Assembly: GCA_020744225.1 (NCBI GenBank)
Contig: JAGMWG010000025.1
Span: 310,001 to 374,000 of the forward strand
Direction of reading: 5' to 3'
Length of the DNA stretch: 64,000 nucleotides
Source: Paraphoma chrysanthemicola
Lineage: Eukaryota > Ascomycota > Dothideomycetes > Pleosporales > Phaeosphaeriaceae
In this document: in pieces, positions 41,466 through 52,732 of the stretch
How positions within the stretch are numbered: the first letter of the stretch is position 1
Layout of the letters: each line of letters starts with the position of its first letter
The notes under the pieces: generated by a model
Told to the model about the DNA's origin: nothing
The model's database searches: none
What the model saw: only the letters and a program-made list of their open reading frames with translations
Made by a program: the position numbers and the translations under genes

Positions 41466-42842
41466 ATGCCACCCACAAATCCCCATCCGCCCGACACAAA
41501 AGCTACCAAACCACCGCCCCACCTTTTCCGCAATATCAAACAACTCTCGGAAAACACGTACCTGTGTCTGCCACGTACCCGCTACTCCTCCAACTCCGCC
41601 GCAGACGTGGACGACTCGTTCAGCTCATACACCATCCCACCAGACACTGTCACCTCCTCCCTCGCCCCATTCACACGCTTACCATACCACTCCTTCCACC
41701 GGCAAACCGTCCTTCTAGAAACGTCACTAGCGGATGCGCTCGTGCAAAACGTGCGACACGTAGGCGTAAGCCAGCTATCCGAGCGCCACATCAGTCTCCT
41801 CAGTTCTTTGGTTGTAGTGAAAACCTGCTCGCGACCAGACAAACTCAGGCGTGAGATGGGTATCCTCGAATCCGTACACACAACCCGACAAAGCGCGAGT
41901 CTATTCCTCACCCCCGCTCCGACACGCGCACAATTCACCCCATCCGCATCTACCTCGTTTCTATGTTTCCCGCCTACATTCGGACCCTCGCTGCGTTCAC
42001 TCGGAGAAGTGGTATCCGCCAAGCAGAGTGCGCAGTTCTATCTGCCGAGTTGGTTCATCGGACATGTCTTTTTGCACCTTCTCACTGCACTCGAAATCCT
42101 CGGTGCAGATGGCGTCGTGCATGGAGCGATTACCGCGGATAATGTGGTTGTCAATGTATACCCAAGGTGGTTTGGATGGCGGTTTCGAGGGTATCCAGAT
42201 ATTTTACTTACGGGTTTTTCCGCGGCGCGACGATTGCTTGACGGGGCAAAAGAGATGGACACGACTACGAATACGCACAATGATGCGGGTGCAGATGTCA
42301 AGGCGTATCTGGAGCTGATGATCGAGGTTGTGAGCAAGTGGAGTGATTGCGCGCCGTTTATACCAAAAGCAACAGTCGATGGGGTTATGGTGTCGAATGA
42401 TCCGGTGTTGTTGCTGATGCAGGCGGCGAGGGAGATGCTGGAGGGTAATCAGACTCCGAGTCTAGCGGATGTGAAGAGTCGGCTTGGAGCGGAATTGGAG
42501 AGGTTGAGGAGTGAGGGGCCGCATGGTGTGCCTGCCACGTTGATGAAGGTGCTGCATTCGGATCTTGCGACGGAGGAGGAGTTTAGGCGTGGGGCGGTGG
42601 AGACGACCGTGTTGAAGTTTGGTGCGAGGAAAGAGGAGATTACGAGGATGTTGGCTGGGGAGATGGTGGGTATGGGAGCTGGTGGCCATGTGGGGATGAG
42701 GACGAAGAGGATCTTGGTGATTAGGTTTACGGCGAAAAAGGAGGATTACGAGAGGGTTGTGGGGACTGCGCGAAAGAATGAAGAGGTGGAGGGAATGACT
42801 CTGTATGGAGAGGGAGAAGAGGTTGATGAGATGGAAATGTAG
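41466..42842 (+). CDS. Protein kinase-like protein, predicted pseudokinase
   Basis: Intronless 458-aa protein with a degenerate kinase fold. A candidate ATP-binding Lys is in LVVVKTC (K119), followed by a helix with a plausible paired Glu (RREMGIL). The catalytic loop reads VHGAITADNVVVN (residues 218-230), so the HRD/HGD aspartate is Ala (A221), though the Asn (N226) remains. The DFG motif reads LTGFSAAR, with Gly (G250) for the magnesium-binding Asp. Loss of both aspartates predicts no phosphotransfer. A proline-rich N-terminus and an acidic C-terminal tail (GEGEEVDEMEM) flank the domain. It could act as a scaffold. Similar orphan kinase-like proteins are common in ascomycetes. Confidence 0.7.
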   Translation: MPPTNPHPPDTKATKPPPHLFRNIKQLSENTYLCLPRTRYSSNSAADVDDSFSSYTIPPDTVTSSLAPFTRLPYHSFHRQTVLLETSLADALVQNVRHVGVSQLSERHISLLSSLVVVKTCSRPDKLRREMGILESVHTTRQSASLFLTPAPTRAQFTPSASTSFLCFPPTFGPSLRSLGEVVSAKQSAQFYLPSWFIGHVFLHLLTALEILGADGVVHGAITADNVVVNVYPRWFGWRFRGYPDILLTGFSAARRLLDGAKEMDTTTNTHNDAGADVKAYLELMIEVVSKWSDCAPFIPKATVDGVMVSNDPVLLLMQAAREMLEGNQTPSLADVKSRLGAELERLRSEGPHGVPATLMKVLHSDLATEEEFRRGAVETTVLKFGARKEEITRMLAGEMVGMGAGGHVGMRTKRILVIRFTAKKEDYERVVGTARKNEEVEGMTLYGEGEEVDEMEM

Positions 42843-43017
42843 GAGGATAACGTTAGGTCGGCTTCAAGGCTCTTTCTTGATCGGCTTGGTGCAAGCCTGC
42901 ATATTGGCGGCATGGAAATTGTAGAAGACTGGAGATTCATTGTGTATTGAACTCATCCTGGAGGACGTTTCCCACCGTAGTTTTGGAATGCAGCCTCGCT
43001 GTCTATCAACGCAGCAT

Positions 43018-43625
43018 CTACAACCACTCTTTTGGCACTGCTCTTTCTGACCACGTCCGCTCGCTCTCCCAGGCCAGCCAATCTGATCTAGTCGTCGGCA
43101 ACAGCCCCATGCCGTTGACCTTCCAGATGCCCAGTGCCAACATGAGCAAATTGCATAGGATGTACACAATCTTGACGCCAATCAGCCGCGAGGATGTGCC
43201 GGGCGTTTCGAAGGGTGCGAATGCGCGCTGGATGCCAATGACGGCCATGATGGGCGACTTGAAAAGGGTGAAGACCATGAAGATGGAGAAGATCTGGAGC
43301 GTGTTGCCCGTCATGTACATGCCTGTCGCGTGTTAGTGATGGTCGTGGTCGTGCCTTCCTGGGCGAGATATGACGCACCGAATGCGTTCATGGGCAGCTG
43401 CTTTGCGGGGGCAATGGCGACCTCCCACGCCTTCTTCATCTTGAGCGTGTCCATCTCCTCGGCTGTCGGTGGCTTCCGCGCGGTTTTGGATGACTGTGCG
43501 CGCTCCTTTTTGGTCAGAGATGCTGTGTAGCCCGGCGGGTCAGCGAGCGATGGGTTCTTCGGCTTCGCGGGCGGGGAGTTGAGGTCGACGACCCATTGCG
43601 GGGGCGGCGGGGGTGCAGTGGACAT
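43018..43625 (-). CDS. EMC4: ER membrane protein complex subunit 4
   Basis: Subunit of the ER membrane protein complex, which inserts and stabilises transmembrane proteins in the ER. Two exons (43379-43625, 43018-43322) with a 56-bp intron (GTGCGT...CGACAG) give 183 aa, a normal length. The proline-rich N-terminus (MSTAPPPPPQWVVDL) and TLKMKKAWEVAIAPAKQLPM are characteristic. MYMTGNTLQIFSIFMVF follows, then two hydrophobic hairpins around FKSPIMAVIGIQRAF and KIVYILCNLLMLALGIWKVN. The split Gly codon at the junction restores NAFGMYMTGN, the conserved sequence, which fixes the intron. The C-terminus (SERTWSERAVPKEWL) is also typical. Confidence 0.93.
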
Positions 43626-44060
43626 GTTCGGGCGTATTCTTTCGAAATGCGTAGTTACACTTTGCTTGTGATGTCCGTGTATTTATCTACGTCGTGATGT
43701 CGGATGTCGTGGTGAGGATGCGATGTTGGAATCCACTCTCAGCCTTGGCGGATGCACGTTCCCCTTCCGCAGCACCTCCGTGGTGCTCTCTCCAAAAGTT
43801 GCCAGGCGCATCAGCATCTCCGTCTCCAATTCTTCCATTCACTCCCCTGACGACCACCGATCCCGCATCGATATGCGCGACACGATATAAGCCACCAACG
43901 TGCGCCCGGCCCAATCACCACTCCGCAATTCATCCCCCGTCGCGGCAAGGAGGGGCGCTAGCAGCCGGCCGGAGAGGGGACGACGGTATCTTGGTGTGCT
44001 ACCGCAGCACATGCAGTGAGGCCAGCCTGCTCAGCTGCCACGCGACATTGACAGCCCACC
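43626..44060. other. Shared upstream region of EMC4 and beta-adaptin
   Basis: 435 bp between two divergent housekeeping genes, so it should contain both promoters. No recognisable motif beyond ordinary GC-rich sequence. The open frames in it are shadows. Confidence 0.4.
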
Positions 44061-46496
44061 ATGAGCCAGGGCGGCCAGGATGCGAAGCTCTTCGCGCGGG
44101 TACGTCTGCTCTCCTCTGTCCACCACCCACCCATTACTATCACTCCATTGTATTCTTTCGCATGTTCTCCCCGTACCTGCCGTATCTTGATCGCAACCTG
44201 CAACCCAGGCGGCGCCCCAATGCAGCAGAGGTACAGCCCACGCGCGCTACCATGCGATGATGTTTCTACCCTATACCTTCGACAGCGGTCGCTTACAAGC
44301 TCTCCGCACTCCACAGGGCAAGGTCGCGGAGCTCCGTCTCGAGCTGAACAGCGGCGGCAAGAAGGACAAGAACTTCTCCGCCAAGAAGACGGCCCTGAAG
44401 AAGATTGTCGCCAACATGACCATGAGCAACAATGACATGGTCGCGCTGTTTCCGGACATTGTTGGCTGCATGCACATCCAGAGCCTCGAGATCAAGAAGA
44501 TGTGCGTAGTGCTGTGGTGTGGAGGAAGGACCGATGCTGACCGCGACAGGTGCTTCTTGTACTTGGTCAACTATGCCAGGATAAAACCTGACATTGCCCT
44601 CAAGGCCTTGCCCATCATCCAGGAAGACATGCACGACAACAATCCGCTCGTGCGCGCCCTCGCCCTGCGGACCATGTCGTACGTCCACGTCCGCGAATTC
44701 GTTGAAGCCACCGTACCGCACCTGAAGAACCTCTTGAAGGACGCAGACCCGTACGTGCGCAAGACTGCGGCCTTCTGCGTCGCGAAGCTCTACGACCATG
44801 ATCGGCATCTAGTAGAGAGCTCAGACCTGATTGATCGGTTGAACGGCATGCTGAGGGACGAGAATCCCACTGTCGTGTCGAGCGCACTTGCCGGCTTGAT
44901 GGATATCTGGGAACGAAGCGAGAACATCAAGCTCACCATCGACTATGCGAGCGCCTCCAAGATCGTCTCGATTCTGCCAGACTGCTCCGAGTGGGGCCAG
45001 ACGTACATCCTGGAAGCCATGATGAATTACGTCCCACAGGACACCGCCGAAGCTGCCCTGCTCGCCGAGCGCATTTCACCCCGACTCTCACACTCCAACT
45101 CCGCAGTCGTTTTGACCTGCATACGAGTCATCCTCTATCTCATGAACTACATCTCTGACCAAAAAGTAATATCCTCATTATGTAATAAGCTCTCACCACC
45201 CCTCGTCACTTTACTCTCCAAGGGTCCTGAAATTCAGTATCTTGCTCTACGAAACGCCCTCCTCATCCTGCAACGGCGGCCAGACGTTCTACGCAACGAT
45301 ATTCGCGTCTTCTTCTGTAAATACAATGACCCAATCTACGTCAAGGTCACCAAGCTGGAGCTCATCTTTATGCTGGCGACCGAGAAGAACATCAAGGAGG
45401 TGCTGACGGAACTGGCTGAGTATGTACACACTATTTGCATTAGAATTGGGATTCTAACATTCATAATAGGTATGCCACCGAAATTGATGTCGACTTCGTC
45501 CGCAAGTCAGTCCGTGCCATTGGCAAGCTTGCAATCAAGATTGCACCAGCCGCGCAACTCTGCATCAGCACACTCCTCCAGCTCGTCAGCACAAAAGTCT
45601 CGTACATTGTGCAAGAAGCGACAGTCGTTATTCGCAACATCTTCCGCAAATACCCAAATCAGTATGAATCCATCATTTCTACACTATGCGAAAACCTCGA
45701 CTCGCTCGACGAGCCCGAAGCTAAGGCAGCCATGATTTGGGTCATTGGCCAGTATGCCGACCGGATAGAAGACTCGGATGTCTTGCTAGAAGACTTCCTC
45801 GACACGTTCCAAGAAGAAACACACGAGGTGCAGCTCGCACTTCTTACCGCGACTGTCAAGCTCTTCATTCAGCGCCCTACCCGAGGCTCAACACTTGTCC
45901 CAAGGGTGCTCAAATGGGCGACCGAAGAGACGGACAACCCTGACTTGCGCGACCGTGGGTACATGTACTGGCGCCTCCTCTCTTCCGCGCCCGAAGAGGC
46001 CAAGAAGGTTGTCATGGGCGAGAAACCTCCGATCACAGCAGAAGAGTCGGAAAAGCTGGACCCCGGCACACTAGAGGAGATGTGTCTCAACGTCGGCACC
46101 CTCGCCACCGTCTACCTCAAACCAGTAAACCAAGTGTTCCGTAGCGCGCGGCCAAGGAAACTGCAAGAAAGCCCAGCTTTACAAAGACACGAATTGCCCA
46201 CTGTCAAAGCCGCACAACAAGCACGCGACCGTGCTGCCGCCGATCGATCAAGACTCGACACCACGACTAATGGAAATGGTTCGCTGAGCCCAACGAACGG
46301 CAACGGCATGGCATCAGCGGTCAGCGATGCAGACATGTACTTTGCCAGCGTCGGACGGCAGAGCACATTTGGCGGCAGTCCTGTGAACGCAGATCAAGCC
46401 GGCATTGGCGGCGGATGGGTCGTCAACCAGAACGAGCCGCAGCACATGGTGTTGAGCAGTGGCGGTGGAGACGGGAACCAGGATTTGCTACTGTAG
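44061..46496 (+). CDS. AP-1 complex subunit beta (beta-adaptin)
   Basis: Large subunit of the clathrin adaptor AP-1, which sorts cargo between the trans-Golgi and endosomes. Four exons (44061-44099, 44317-44501, 44550-45419, 45470-46496) give 706 aa. The introns are 217, 48 and 50 bp. The first exon encodes only 13 residues ([13 protein letters not shown]). The N-terminal armadillo-like trunk is strongly conserved: [46 protein letters not shown] and [17 protein letters not shown] Ser/Asn/Gly-rich hinge follows at about residues 600-690, ending DGNQDLLL. I see no folded ear domain at the C-terminus, as in several fungal beta-1 subunits. The first intron is unusually long; an extra exon inside it is possible but not needed. 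Confidence 0.93.
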
Positions 46497-46920
46497 ATGC
46501 GCTGAGTGGAGGGTAAGGGGTAGTGAATACAGACACGAATACATCAACCCAGTTAATGACCCATGTTCGCGCTGTATTTGGGGAGGTGCGGTGATGCCAG
46601 AGTGTGGGTTCACATATGCAAGTCAGATGCGGTGGATGTAAGCTGACGCACAAGTCCTCGATGTGGTACGCCTTTGGTAGAATAGACGACTAGGCTACAT
46701 CGAGGAATCGCTCACTCGAGGATTTCCTAATCGGGACACTGCTGAACGATAGCAGTTTCCGGTGTCTAATCATGCAGTGCAGTATATAAACCTCGCCAGG
46801 GCATGGCAGGCTCTTTGAAATTGATTGTTATCTATTCACTCATCTGTTTATTTGACTTTGTCAATCCGGCCATCATCTTACTTGTCACAAGTAGCGTAGT
46901 TCTGGTTCCTTGGTAGCAGT
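46497..46920. other. Intergenic stretch
   Basis: 3' UTR of beta-adaptin and promoter of the hydrolase. GTATATAAACC (about 46782-46792) lies about 130 bp before the hydrolase start and is a plausible TATA box. Confidence 0.45.
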
Positions 46921-48330
46921 ATGGATGCGCAAGCGGAAATGTGGAAGAGGTATAGTGCACCTGATGAGGAGATACAAACTGTACGTTCTTCTCATTACTA
47001 CATCACCTATTTCTCCCCCTTCCTAACCCTCCCATCCCTGTCCCTACTAGATCTAACCTCTCTTCAATCCTCACCTTTCCACTCCCCAACACACTCATCA
47101 TGCATACTTACCAGACAACGTATCATACTAGATCCTAGCCTCCCTTCCACCCATCCCGTCATTTGCGGAATACGGCACAGCAAAACAATTACGCGACGCG
47201 ATTACCACGCAAATCACAAACCTCGTCGCAGCGGGCATCATCACGCCAGTGAATTGGACCGGCTACGTCAAACAATCCATCAATATCCCCGTACGCGATG
47301 GCGAAGAACTCCGCGCTGTTGTATACCACAAACCTCCCAGCGAGACCCCAAAGCAGGGAGGACTGGTAGTGTATTTCCATGGCGGCGGATGGACATTTGG
47401 ATTCCCTGAAGCCGGGGAAAAGTATTTTGAAAAACTGGTCAAAGAGTTGGGTGTGGTGGTGGTGAGTGTAGGGTATCGCCTTGCGCCTGAACATGTGTTT
47501 CCGACTGCGGCGTATGATGCGATTGATGCGGTCCGCTGGGTATGTTTCCATTTATTCTCGTTTCTAAAATATAAGGACGAGGTGTAAAGGGATTTGGGGA
47601 TTGTGGGTTATGGGCGTAAGATTACTAACAAGGAATAGTACGCTGCTAATGCAAGTACTCTCGGTGCCAATCCGTCGAAGGGATTTATTATAGCAGGGAC
47701 TTCGGCGGGTGGGTGTTTAGCCTCTGTAGCTGCACACCAAGTCGTGGATGACAAGTTGGAGCCACGAGTGACGGGTGTAGTGCTCATGAGTCCGAATCTC
47801 GTGCATCATGCTGCTGTGCCGGAGAGGTGGGAGGGGGAGTATAAGAGTTGGGAGGAGCATAAAGATGCGGTGGTGTTGGACCGTAAGGGGATGGAGTTTT
47901 TTGAGGGTATGTATATCACTATGATTGAGAAGGGCAGAGGGAAAGGGGAGGGGGATAAGATTGAAGGTTACTAATGAGATGATAGAACAGTATAGACCGG
48001 ACCCAGAGTCTCCGTTGGCGAGTCCGTTGTTGTGGCATTCGCATATGGGGCAGCCGAAGACGTATTTGCAGATCACTGGGTAAGTCGTCAATTTTGATAT
48101 CGCTGCTTTGTGGCAACCCCTAATGGGTGAACTATAGAGCTGATCCACTGCGCGACGACGCACTGATTTACGAACACGTGCTGCGAGAAGCGGGCGTGGA
48201 GACGAGCATGGATGTGTTTAGTGGGATTCCGCATGGTGGGCCGGATATGTTTCCTATGCATTCTTGCGCAGCGAAGGCGGTGGAAGATGTGAAGAAAGCA
48301 GTGCAGTGGATTCTGGGGACGGAGGGTTAG
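46921..48330 (+). CDS. Alpha/beta hydrolase of the hormone-sensitive-lipase type
   Basis: Predicted carboxylesterase or lipase (alpha/beta hydrolase fold 3), 340 aa. Five exons (46921-46980, 47132-47539, 47639-47906, 47986-48079, 48138-48330) with introns of 151, 99, 79 and 58 bp. The oxyanion motif is YFHGGGW (H103-G106). The nucleophile elbow is GTSAGG (S178), the acid is in ADPLRDD (D279) and the catalytic His is in GIPHGGP (H309), so the triad is complete. There is no signal peptide, so it is probably cytosolic. Splice choices rest on frame and on restoration of the SVGYRLAPEHVFPTA and AVRWYAAN regions. The natural substrate is unknown; many fungal relatives hydrolyse small esters. Confidence 0.88.
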
Positions 48331-48721
48331 ATTCCTGAGCATGAATAGGGAAGAGATGGGTGGGGAATGGAGGACAAATATGATAGAATCTTGATCGAAT
48401 GAAAGTCCGATTGTTTGATTTTACAGGATCTTGATCCTTCATGTAATGCATATGCGAGTTCACGTCATTGTGTTGGCATGCGAGTACCCGAGCGAAACAT
48501 GTTTTGGATGTGCATGCGTGGTGGCAAGTCAGCCCTGTGCAACGCGTGAACGGCCAGGTAGCGGCTCGCTTAGGGACTTTGAGTGAACCCTGTTTCCGTT
48601 CCCCAGCAACACGCCGCCGTCATAGCGGGCACCATTCTTTCACCACAACGAACCTGCTAGACAGAGACATTCACTGCAGAACAACGAGACACGTGTCGCC
48701 ACGCGACCAGACACGGTCAGC
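48331..48721. other. Intergenic stretch
   Basis: 3' UTR of the hydrolase and promoter of the histone deacetylase gene. A C/A-rich leader (about 48640-48721) runs into the start. Nothing else seen. Confidence 0.4.
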
Positions 48722-51700
48722 ATGCAAAACCACCATTCACCACACGCGCCACCAGCGGGCAGCAACACTCCCCGTGTGGCGCGACAAACAAACAATCATG
48801 ACGCGAACCTCCTTTCACACCCGCTGAAGCGTCTCTCGCTGCACACGGCCGCAACCACGCAGCCACCGCAGTCGCCCGGCCTGCAGTCGCCTAGAAGACC
48901 CGCAGACCCCCGCCGGACGCCTTCATCACCTAGTCTTCCGCCCAATGCGCTCCGCCGCAGCTCCAGCGTCGTCAGTCTCAACCGCTCTTCGTCCCCCGCA
49001 CTAGGCAGGAAATCATCGACATCGTCACTCCGCGGCGACGTGCCCCAATCCCCGCGCGGCCCCTCGCGGCGATCTTCTTTCGTCCCAAACATGCCCTCGC
49101 CGATAGGGGCCAAGAGTCCGCTGCCACCACCAGAAGAAGAGAAGCCGCCCCTGCGCGCATGCGATGTCGCCGACGAGTATTTCAAGAAGGAGCTGGCGCG
49201 TCATGAGGGCATGGCAGGCGCGGCCAACGCAGGCACCATTGTCATCGTCCACGACCAATGCTACGGCCATCGCTTTTCGCGCCCCAAGACGCCGAAGAGC
49301 ACGCTCAGCCTAATCATGGAGCGCCCTGAGAGGATTCTCGCGAGCGTGCTGGGCATCGCGACAGCCTATGTGCGACTGGGCGACCGCCATAGCGAGGGCA
49401 ACCACCCACCACATCCCTATCACAGCCCGCCGGAGCGCATACCCTTCAAGATCCGCAAAACCTCGCGCATGGTCGACATCACCTCACAGGTTGTCACGAA
49501 CGTACATGGGACGAAATGGATGGGCGAGCTCAAGTCACTGTGCGACAATGCGGAACGCAAGCTAGCGTCGACTGGGAAAGAGCTGGCGCGGGATGGACCC
49601 CACATTACAGGCCAGGCGCCAAAGAAGGAGCTGCACTCGGGAGATCTGTACCTGTGTCCTGAGTCGATGAATGCTTTCCAGGGCGCCCTTGGTGGTGTTC
49701 TGGACGCCGTGGATGCAGTCTTCCAGGGGTCAAGCATGCGCGACGGCCCCTCGAGGGCATTTGTCTGCATTCGCCCGCCGGGCCATCATTGCTCAGACGA
49801 CTATCCCTCTGGCTTTTGCTGGCTCAATAACGTCCATGTTGGAATTGAACATGCTATGATGCAGTACGGGCTCACTCATGCGGCCATCATCGACTTCGAT
49901 CTGCACCATGGAGACGGCTCGCAGGCCATCACCTGGGCGCGCAACAAGAAAGTACAGGGCATGTCGAGGAACACGCCAAACTCGAAGAAGACGTCAATTG
50001 GCTACTTCAGCCTGCACGACATCAATTCGTATCCTTGCGAGGATGGCGACGACGACAAGGTTCAAGCGGCCAGTCTGTGCATTGACAACGCCCACGGGCA
50101 GTCCATCTGGAACGTGCATCTGCAATCGTGGAAGACCCCTGAGGAGTTTTGGAGGATTTACGAGGAAAAGTACATGGTGCTACTCGAGAAGACACGACAG
50201 TACCTCAAGTTCCATACGAACCGTCTGCGAACATCACCAAATCACCCGCCACCGAAAGCTGCCATCTTCCTCTCCGCTGGCTTTGACGCAAGTGAACACG
50301 AGACTGCTGGTATGCAGCGGCACTCGGTCAATGTGCCCACAGAATTTTACGCTCGCTTTACGCGCGATGTCGTCCATCTTGCCGAAGAGGAAGGTACAGG
50401 TGTCGATGGGCGTGTCATTTCAGTACTGGAGGGTGGCTACAGCGACCGCGCATTGACTAGCGGCGTCATGAGCCATCTCAGCGGGCTTTGCGACGGACAA
50501 GTCTGGAGTGAGTCCAAGCCCTCCACGGGACTTGCCTTTAGCATGCATCAGCGACTGGGTGGCCTAAGTGTGCATGATGAGGACCAGCCCGTGGAGCCAG
50601 TCGAGGCCGAGCCCACTCTTGTTAGCTACGATCCCTTCTGGTGGCATTCGACCCAGCTGCATGAGCTCGAGAGCCTTGGAAATCCTCCACCGGCAGTGGC
50701 GCCCAAGAAGCCGCGGACCGACAAGGCTGCGCACTTCTCCTCTCCAACACAGTCGTTCACTGCCAAGGTCGTCGACATGAGCAAAATCTCGCGCAGTCTG
50801 GCTGCAAAGTACGCATCGAGCCCGTCTCGAGCGCCAACTCCACCTCCACCAGATGTCGACTGGGCGACCGCCGCGCAATCCTTGAGTCAGCTCCTGATTC
50901 CTTCGGACAGGCAAACCCGAAGCCACAAGCCAGAAGATCTAGCCGAGCCAAAGGTGAAGAAGGAGAAACCAGCTGCGCCAGCCTTGAGCTCTGTGCACCT
51001 GGACCCATCAGGTCGACAGTTGCGAGGACGCAAGGCTGTCGCCACATACGCCGACCCGGGCTCGGATGAGGAGAAAGCGTCCGTCCGCACCGAGTCACGA
51101 TCAAGCAGGCGCAAGACGATCGCAGACTTCCCGCTGGCAACCACGGAGCAGCCACCACCGGCTCGATCTGTCTCTCGTCGAATGAGCATTGCTTCTAGTG
51201 TTTCTTCGATTGGCGACAGGAGCGTCAGTCGTGAGCCCAGCGTCTCCACACGAAGACGAAGCGTAATGCCCACAACAGCTCCCACTAACGGTGTGCCTGT
51301 GAAGAAGGCCCGCGGTCCGTCAACCGCTGCTGCTGCTCGCATAACCCAGCGCCCACCTGTACCGCGAGTTCCCTCTAATTATGCAAGCAAGACGACTGCA
51401 GCCAAAGGCAAGGAGAACGACGACATGGATGCTTTGACTACAGGCTTGAAGCGAATTACATTGAAGCTGCCGTCAAAGGAGGAGTACGAGGCAAGAGAGA
51501 AGGAGAAGGAAGAAAAGCAGAAAGCGCTTGATGCAGTGAAGAAAGCATCTACCAAGACCGCGGCCAGGAAGCCGGCTGTGCCACGTACATCCTCCACCAA
51601 AACTGTTCCCAAACCTACCGCAGCGAAGAGGGGACCTGGACGGCCTCCGAAGGCATCGAAGCCTGCGTCACCGGTCGAGCCTGTGGCAGCTGCACCAACA

Positions 51701-52309
51701 CCAGAACCTCCGCAATTGCAAAGCGCGGTCGAGGCGCCTCTCGTGGAGCCGCAGCCCGTTCAGCCTGATGCCGTCTCTACGCTGGTGCAGCCCCAGGAAG
51801 CATCAATCCCAGCTGAGCCGCTCTCGAGTGACCGTCGCACGTCTACAGGACTGAACGAAGTTCCCACTGAACATACGCCAATCGAGCAGCTTCGTGAGCA
51901 GCTCCCCAAGTCATCCTTCATCACGATCACAGAGCCAGTACGGAACATCACACCTCCACCTCGAGCAGACACACCGCCACCTCCTCCACCAATGAACATG
52001 CCTGACTTTGTCAATTACACGACCCAGTCATTCAGTACCACCGAGAATGGCGCGAAGGTTGTAAACGCACAGCCATCAGCACCGTTGCAATGGCTGCCTA
52101 CAAATACTAATTCAGGCCCCGCTTCTTCGACAGGATCGCGCCCAATGTCGCCAGCTAGCAAGAGACAGGACCTGCCCGTCTTCTCCGCAAACGGCATGAT
52201 CCCATTTGCACCGACTGTACCTGTAGGCCATCAAAGTGCGCCCGCAGAAGTGAAGAATGAGGAGAACAGACAGGATTTGTGGGAGATTCCGGAGACGCCT
52301 GCACGCTAG
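48722..52309 (+). CDS. HOS3: Hos3-type class II histone deacetylase
   Basis: Intronless 1195-aa protein. The deacetylase domain spans about residues 150-620 and contains RPPGHHCSDDYPSGFCWLNN (R351, paired His 355-356) and DFDLHHGDGSQAITW (D391, D393, H395, H396). It also has AIFLSAGFDASEHE and VISVLEGGYSDRAL. These are the zinc and charge-relay residues, so an active Zn-dependent lysine deacetylase is expected. The N-terminus (about 150 residues) is Pro/Ser-rich. The long C-terminal half is disordered and basic, with an AT-hook-like KRGPGRPPKASKP near residue 968 and a Lys/Glu-rich coiled stretch (EEYEAREKEKEEKQK). Hos3 proteins in other fungi act on histones and at the bud neck or septum; here nuclear action is inferred from the AT-hook. 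Confidence 0.93.
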   Translation: MQNHHSPHAPPAGSNTPRVARQTNNHDANLLSHPLKRLSLHTAATTQPPQSPGLQSPRRPADPRRTPSSPSLPPNALRRSSSVVSLNRSSSPALGRKSSTSSLRGDVPQSPRGPSRRSSFVPNMPSPIGAKSPLPPPEEEKPPLRACDVADEYFKKELARHEGMAGAANAGTIVIVHDQCYGHRFSRPKTPKSTLSLIMERPERILASVLGIATAYVRLGDRHSEGNHPPHPYHSPPERIPFKIRKTSRMVDITSQVVTNVHGTKWMGELKSLCDNAERKLASTGKELARDGPHITGQAPKKELHSGDLYLCPESMNAFQGALGGVLDAVDAVFQGSSMRDGPSRAFVCIRPPGHHCSDDYPSGFCWLNNVHVGIEHAMMQYGLTHAAIIDFDLHHGDGSQAITWARNKKVQGMSRNTPNSKKTSIGYFSLHDINSYPCEDGDDDKVQAASLCIDNAHGQSIWNVHLQSWKTPEEFWRIYEEKYMVLLEKTRQYLKFHTNRLRTSPNHPPPKAAIFLSAGFDASEHETAGMQRHSVNVPTEFYARFTRDVVHLAEEEGTGVDGRVISVLEGGYSDRALTSGVMSHLSGLCDGQVWSESKPSTGLAFSMHQRLGGLSVHDEDQPVEPVEAEPTLVSYDPFWWHSTQLHELESLGNPPPAVAPKKPRTDKAAHFSSPTQSFTAKVVDMSKISRSLAAKYASSPSRAPTPPPPDVDWATAAQSLSQLLIPSDRQTRSHKPEDLAEPKVKKEKPAAPALSSVHLDPSGRQLRGRKAVATYADPGSDEEKASVRTESRSSRRKTIADFPLATTEQPPPARSVSRRMSIASSVSSIGDRSVSREPSVSTRRRSVMPTTAPTNGVPVKKARGPSTAAAARITQRPPVPRVPSNYASKTTAAKGKENDDMDALTTGLKRITLKLPSKEEYEAREKEKEEKQKALDAVKKASTKTAARKPAVPRTSSTKTVPKPTAAKRGPGRPPKASKPASPVEPVAAAPTPEPPQLQSAVEAPLVEPQPVQPDAVSTLVQPQEASIPAEPLSSDRRTSTGLNEVPTEHTPIEQLREQLPKSSFITITEPVRNITPPPRADTPPPPPPMNMPDFVNYTTQSFSTTENGAKVVNAQPSAPLQWLPTNTNSGPASSTGSRPMSPASKRQDLPVFSANGMIPFAPTVPVGHQSAPAEVKNEENRQDLWEIPETPAR

Positions 52310-52732
52310 ACTTGTGCATGGTTGCGTGACTTGCACAAAAGGCGCACTGCCTCGTGCAAATGGCGTGCGGTGTCAGAAGCATAACAATTGCGCTTCTACC
52401 ATGGTTATTGTCGGCTTGCGCCATTTGGGAGTACAGGTGGTGATACCCGGTTTTGCGTTTATTGGCTTGTTGGTTCTCTCGGCGTTCATGGGTGGTCGTC
52501 ATTGGCGAATCGGCGCAGTAACCGCGACGCAGCCCTCAGGGTACGTCTTGCGTCTGCCTACAGCAAGGGTTTTTCTGGGGATTGTTTGGGGTCTGATGGT
52601 ACTTCCCGTTTGGATTAGACTTTGGCAGAGATACCCAGGGTCCAATTGCGCCATTGTATAGCTTGCTTTTTGCAATTTGCCATCTCACATAATAATACAC
52701 GCAGTGAGCAAAAGATGTGAAACATACACAGC
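52310..52732. other. 3' region of HOS3
   Basis: Holds the HOS3 3' UTR. A plus frame starting at an ATG near 52400 encodes about 86 residues with two hydrophobic stretches (VIPGFAFIGLLVLSAFMG and FLGIVWGLMVLPVWI). Without conservation data I cannot call it a gene. Confidence 0.3.

Noticed and set aside
44100..44316. Extra exon inside the long first intron of beta-adaptin
   Set aside because: A candidate between CCCAG and GTACAG would insert GGAPMQQR into the conserved FARGKVAEL junction, which beta-adaptins do not have.
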